Assembly (NCBI RefSeq): GCF_022376445.1
Contig: NW_025954968.1
Location: forward strand, 186,001-250,000
Length of the DNA: 64,000 nt
Direction: 5' to 3'
Source: Fomitopsis serialis
Taxonomy: Eukaryota > Basidiomycota > Agaricomycetes > Polyporales > Fomitopsidaceae
The notes under the pieces were generated by a model. That model made no database searches. It was given only the letters and a program-made list of their open reading frames with translations, and was not told the origin of the DNA. Below, piece after piece: positions 60,387-64,000 of the stretch. A program made the position numbers and the translations under genes. Within the stretch, counting starts at the first letter, position 1. Every line of letters starts with the position of its first letter.

Positions 60387-61428
60387 TTCATTGTTGTATC
60401 TGTCATAACATCACTCATCAGGCTGCGTATCGCAGGAAGATGGTGGGCGTTAGATACGCCCCTTCACTGAGATGCATTCGGCTGGCAAGTACGTACTGAT
60501 ACGAATGACAACGCCTCGGGCTGTCCTCCGAATGATAACGGCCACTTCGACGACTGGTGACCAATTAGTGACTCTGCACGAGTGGAATTTGTTGTGTTTC
60601 TTTCTCCCTGCTGAGCCGAATTTCGAAGCAGAGCAAGCCTCGCCTGGCAACGGCCAAGATCCAACCCGTTGTCCTCGATCATACCGCCGCTGCCGCGGCC
60701 GCCCTCCCACTCAGGGTGCGAACGTAGACAGCGGGCTTCTCACACAGGCCCTCGGATGTGTATCCGTCACCACTACTCCGGCGTGCGCCCACTCAGAAGC
60801 CAAAGGCCTAATACACGGTGTCCCTGCAAGCTGATCTACTATTATAAGATCGAGTCGTCCAGGAGTCGTCAGCTACTAGCCAAACCGCTGCCCGACCGCC
60901 GAACATCGAATATGACTCACCGTTTTGTTATATCGCACCAGCATATTCTAGCTTCGCGATATTGTGTGATAGAGGGCTACAGTGACACCAGTTAAGAGGA
61001 ACTTGGAGAGAGGTAGTAATAGTTCAATGATGTGTAAAGCGGCTTGCCACAATGCGTAGTACGTCGGATACCGATCACATCTACTGTAAATAAGATCACA
61101 AGTATGCCGAATTTGGGCCGAAGCTATCTCAACGCTTCAAATTGATCCACTGCAACAGTCTGCAACAGTTGCACCTGGGCTTGTCACTCGCCACCGTCCT
61201 TCCGCAAGGCCTCAAGGCCTCATACACGGAGGTAGTTAAATCGTACAATATATCTCAGGAATATAACTCTGATCTCAACGATTACTAGTAGTAAGTGAAC
61301 ACCGACAGCCACGTCCGAGACTCCGAGTCGACCGTGTCTCAATTTCGCTGCCGCGATTCGACTTGAAGTTGCGCTGTTTGTTCTGGGGCATCGGACTCAC
61401 ACTTCGCCTTGCTTTTGGACGCAGAACT
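60387..61428. promoter_or_regulatory. Divergent intergenic region, about 1 kb
   Basis: Lies between the membrane protein gene (-) and the Tsr4 gene (+), so it should hold both promoters. It is fairly AT-rich near 60950-61300. No gene is seen. Confidence 0.45.
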
Positions 61429-63026
61429 ATGCCTCCAAAGAATGACGATGACTGGTCGGACTCCGACGATGACGACCTCTCCGATATCGAGACAAACGTT
61501 CAACTCGGCCTCTCAGACGGACCGATCGAGACATCCGAGGACCTGCGTGATGCGCGCGTATCGCGACTAGGCGGCCATGCTGTACGCACCTCCCGTCATG
61601 TATATCACCCTCACATCCCAATACTTGGTTCCTCCCTCTTTGCATCGGTCGATGCGTACAGGTGTTCCTCAGCTCGCCACCACCGCCTGCGACCTCCGCT
61701 CAATGCAAAACCTGCGGCGAACCCATGTCTTTGCTCGCGCAAGTTTGGTGTCCCCTCGAGGAGAGCCCGAATGATCGCGCGCTGTATGTGTGGGGATGCG
61801 GGCGAGGAGCATGCCAGAAGAAGGACGGCAGGTGAGTACGCTGTGCGTCTCTCACTGTGTTACCCCCACCATGTGTTCATCGTACTTGTTCCTCAGCGTG
61901 AGAGCATGGAGACAGCTGAGGTACAACACAAAGTACGCGGAGAAGCTAGCAAAGAAGGCCGAGAGACAGAAGGCAAAGGAGGAATCGGAGCGCAAAACCG
62001 CCGAAGAGGCTGCTCGTCGTAGCCTGCCGAAGGCGAACCCTTTCTCGGTAAATTCTGAGGCACTCTCCACGCCGCTTCATCTGAAAATTATGCTTAGATG
62101 AAGTCAACTGCTGCATCAAACCCCTTCGACCTGGGATCCCAAGTATTCGGGAATACACCAACACCAACAGAGCCGAATGATGCTTCCTCCCCATCCGAAG
62201 AGGCTGTCAGTGACGAGGAGGACGTTGAAGAACCCCACGAAGACGCAGATCTTGCTGCCCGCCTGGCAAGCACCACGCTCGACGATTCGAAATGGACGGA
62301 AACGCCCGCGTACGGCGCGCTCTACCTATCCACCACGGCGGAATACCTTCCACCGGCGAAGAAGGTCAAGGTGCCCAAGGGTGCCGAGGTTGACGAGGAC
62401 GACGAGGGCACAGGAAAAGGCAAGGACGGAGGCTGGGCGCTGGAAGGCTACGAGAACTCGATTGAAGTCGATCATGCATTCGAGCGCTTCACCAAGCGAG
62501 TAGGCTACGAAGGCGGACAATGCATACGGTACGTTTTCGCCTGCCTGCCTGCCATCTTGGCCTCAACGCCATATCTCACGGTGCTAGATATGAGCTGGGA
62601 GGGACGCCACTCCCATTCGCGAGCGATGCCGTGTTCGACAAGCTCTTCCCCGCACCGATCGGCCCTCCTCTCCCCGTCACTAAACCGGACTTCATGGTCG
62701 TCCCCGTTCAGAAGCGTACCTACACGCCCGCATCAATCCCGGCGTGCCCTCACTGTGGCGGCCCACGCGCATTCGAGTGTCAGCTCATGCCAAACCTCAT
62801 CAACGTCCTCCGCGCGTCGACGAAGACGGGCGAGGGGAAGAAAAAGCTGAGCGATGAGGAGCGGCGGCAGCAGGTGATGAAGGAGCTCAAAGGCGAGGGT
62901 GCGGAGGGAAGGGTAGGCATGGAGTGGGGGACGTGTATGGTGTTCTCGTGTCAGAAGGACTGCTCGGACGAAGCCGCTCGAGGATGTTGGCGCGAGGAGC
63001 TCGTCCTCGTGCAGTGGGATGACTAG
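61429..63026 (+). CDS. TSR4: PDCD2/Tsr4 family protein, ribosomal protein uS5 chaperone
   Basis: Tsr4/PDCD2 binds newly made Rps2 (uS5) and is needed for 40S subunit maturation. It opens MPPKNDDDWSDSDDDD; the first zinc-binding half has QCKTCGEPMSLLAQVWCPLE and LYVWGCGRGACQ; a charged coiled coil follows (YAEKLAKKAERQKAKEE). The C-terminal domain has VDHAFERFTKRVGYEGGQCIR, YELGGTPLPF, CPHCGGPRAFECQLMPNLIN and WGTCMVFSCQKDC, ending LVQWDD. Five exons all join in frame; no base appears lost. The ATG at 61429 fits relatives; an in-frame ATG at 61363 would add 22 residues. It is convergent with the Sds3-like gene, 233 bp away. Confidence 0.94.
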
Positions 63027-63259
63027 CCGGAGTGTATGATCCAATTACAGTCAGTCAGATCGTGTAGCGAAACATCATGTAGCGGTAGCCCAATCCACAA
63101 AAATGACAATTGTCATGATCCCGTTGCACTGCAAGCTACACGCCAGTTGGGAGCCGCACTAAGACAGGGTATATGTTCACTCTAGACGATACATAACGAT
63201 CTCAAAGCATTCAAGAAAAATCAGCACAGTAGGACAAGAGATGCGCACACTCGCAAGTG

Positions 63260-64000
63260 TCAGCCCTTCGCGCCCACAGTCGTGGCGGCAACTCGCCGGC
63301 GCTTATTCCCTCTCCGGATCTCCATGAGGTCATGCTCGACATCCTGGTCCTTGACCGTGTTCAGCAGCATCAGGCTCTTCCCAAGCCCTCCCAAGGCCTG
63401 CGCCTCGCGGCCACCTCCCCTCGCCCTCCGCTTCCCGTTTCCTACGGCTGCCGCTCCCGCCCCGTACGCGTACCCGGAGGTGTGGCTGAGGTGCGTCGAT
63501 GTGAGCGGGAGCGGGAAGGGCGAGGGGAGCTCGTCGACGGCGAGCGAGTGCGGATTGAGGAACGGCCCGGAGGTTATGGGCCCTGCGGGGATCGCCCCGA
63601 GGGAGCCTGCGCCGGGGCGGCGGCGGAGAGCGGCGTGGAGGGTGGCGAGGTCCCGCCGCCGAGTTTGTTGCGCAGCTTGCGGGTGTTATGCGTGCGCGAC
63701 TGCGAGTCGAGCCCGGTCTCTGCGTCGCGACCGTCGGGTGAGCATCCAGACGTAGAGGTCAGCAGACTGAGGTAGACACGCACCCGCCGCCGGCCCGTCG
63801 CTCTCCTTCTCCTCCCTCGCCCGCCGCCGCCGCTCCTCGATGCCCTCCAACAAGCGCTCGCGGATGCGCTCCCGGCCCTTCTGCCACTCCTCCTCGACCC
63901 GCTCGCGCTCCTCGTCGTACGCGGTCTGGATGACCTCCACCCCGTGCTTCTCCTGGAACACGAGCTGCGCGAGCAGGGCGGAGCGCTCGAGCGAGAGGGG
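63260..64000 (-). CDS. SDS3: Sds3-like subunit of the Rpd3/Sin3 histone deacetylase complex, 3' part
   Basis: Sds3 holds the Sin3-Rpd3 deacetylase complex together. The 5' end lies past 64000. The visible part has the family's coiled coil (FQEKHGVEVIQTAYDEER, then ERERVEEEWQKGRERIRERL and EERRRRAREEK). An intron at about 63735-63785 joins it to ETGLDSQSRTHNTRKLRNKL. The tail is Ala/Pro-rich, then SLMLLNTVKDQDVEHDLMEI and a basic end with GNKRRRVAATTVGAKG. One base seems lost near 63602 (run of G on the + strand), between AQAP and LGAIPAGP. Dep1-type proteins share the domain, so the exact subunit is not certain. Confidence 0.85.

Overview
The window is nuclear DNA from a filamentous basidiomycete, most likely an Agaricomycete and perhaps a polypore. 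The evidence is dense short introns (about 49-62 nt, GTRNGY donors, CTGAC/CTAAC-like branch sites), GC-rich coding sequence, and families typical of that class: a DUF6589 protein, an Ecl1-type zinc protein and a large mushroom membrane-protein family. I see no rRNA, convincing tRNA, CRISPR or bacterial-style operon. The species cannot be named from sequence alone.

Layout on the + strand: SET/MYND protein (353-1874, +); Bem3-like PX-PH-RhoGAP (2622-7512, +); Shr3-type ER chaperone (8061-9128, +); a 3.3-kb stretch without genes; Ecl1-type protein (12428-13379, +); a 5.7-kb stretch without genes; Sm-B (19066-19830, -); pyruvate carboxylase (22538-27541, -); GDP-mannose transporter (28279-30219, -), divergent from a [4Fe-4S] L-serine dehydratase (30727-33908, +); PQ-loop protein (34453-35567, +); clathrin heavy chain (35902-41834, +); small basic protein (42319-42938, -); Rho GTPase (43649-44823, -), divergent from a DUF6589 protein (45253-47421, +); Zn2Cys6 transcription factor (47814-51375, -); a 6.2-kb stretch without recognised genes; multi-pass membrane protein (57618-60386, -); PDCD2/Tsr4 (61429-63026, +); and the 3' part of an Sds3-like gene (63260 to beyond 64000, -).

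The genes are ordinary chromosomal housekeeping and regulatory genes, not a cluster. Loose themes are membrane traffic (clathrin, GDP-mannose transporter, Shr3, PQ-loop), Rho signalling (RhoGAP and a Rho GTPase) and pyruvate metabolism (serine dehydratase makes pyruvate, pyruvate carboxylase uses it).

Two things stand out. First, ten genes carry apparent one-base losses, mostly in short homopolymers, inside otherwise perfectly conserved reading frames. Six others, including the 17-exon clathrin gene, have none. This looks like uneven consensus error rather than gene decay. Second, splicing is unusual: I infer exons of 5, 7 and 10 nt, three GC-AG introns, and an Sm-B gene whose first coding exon is only the ATG. 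Exon boundaries were inferred by eye from protein conservation and splice signals.
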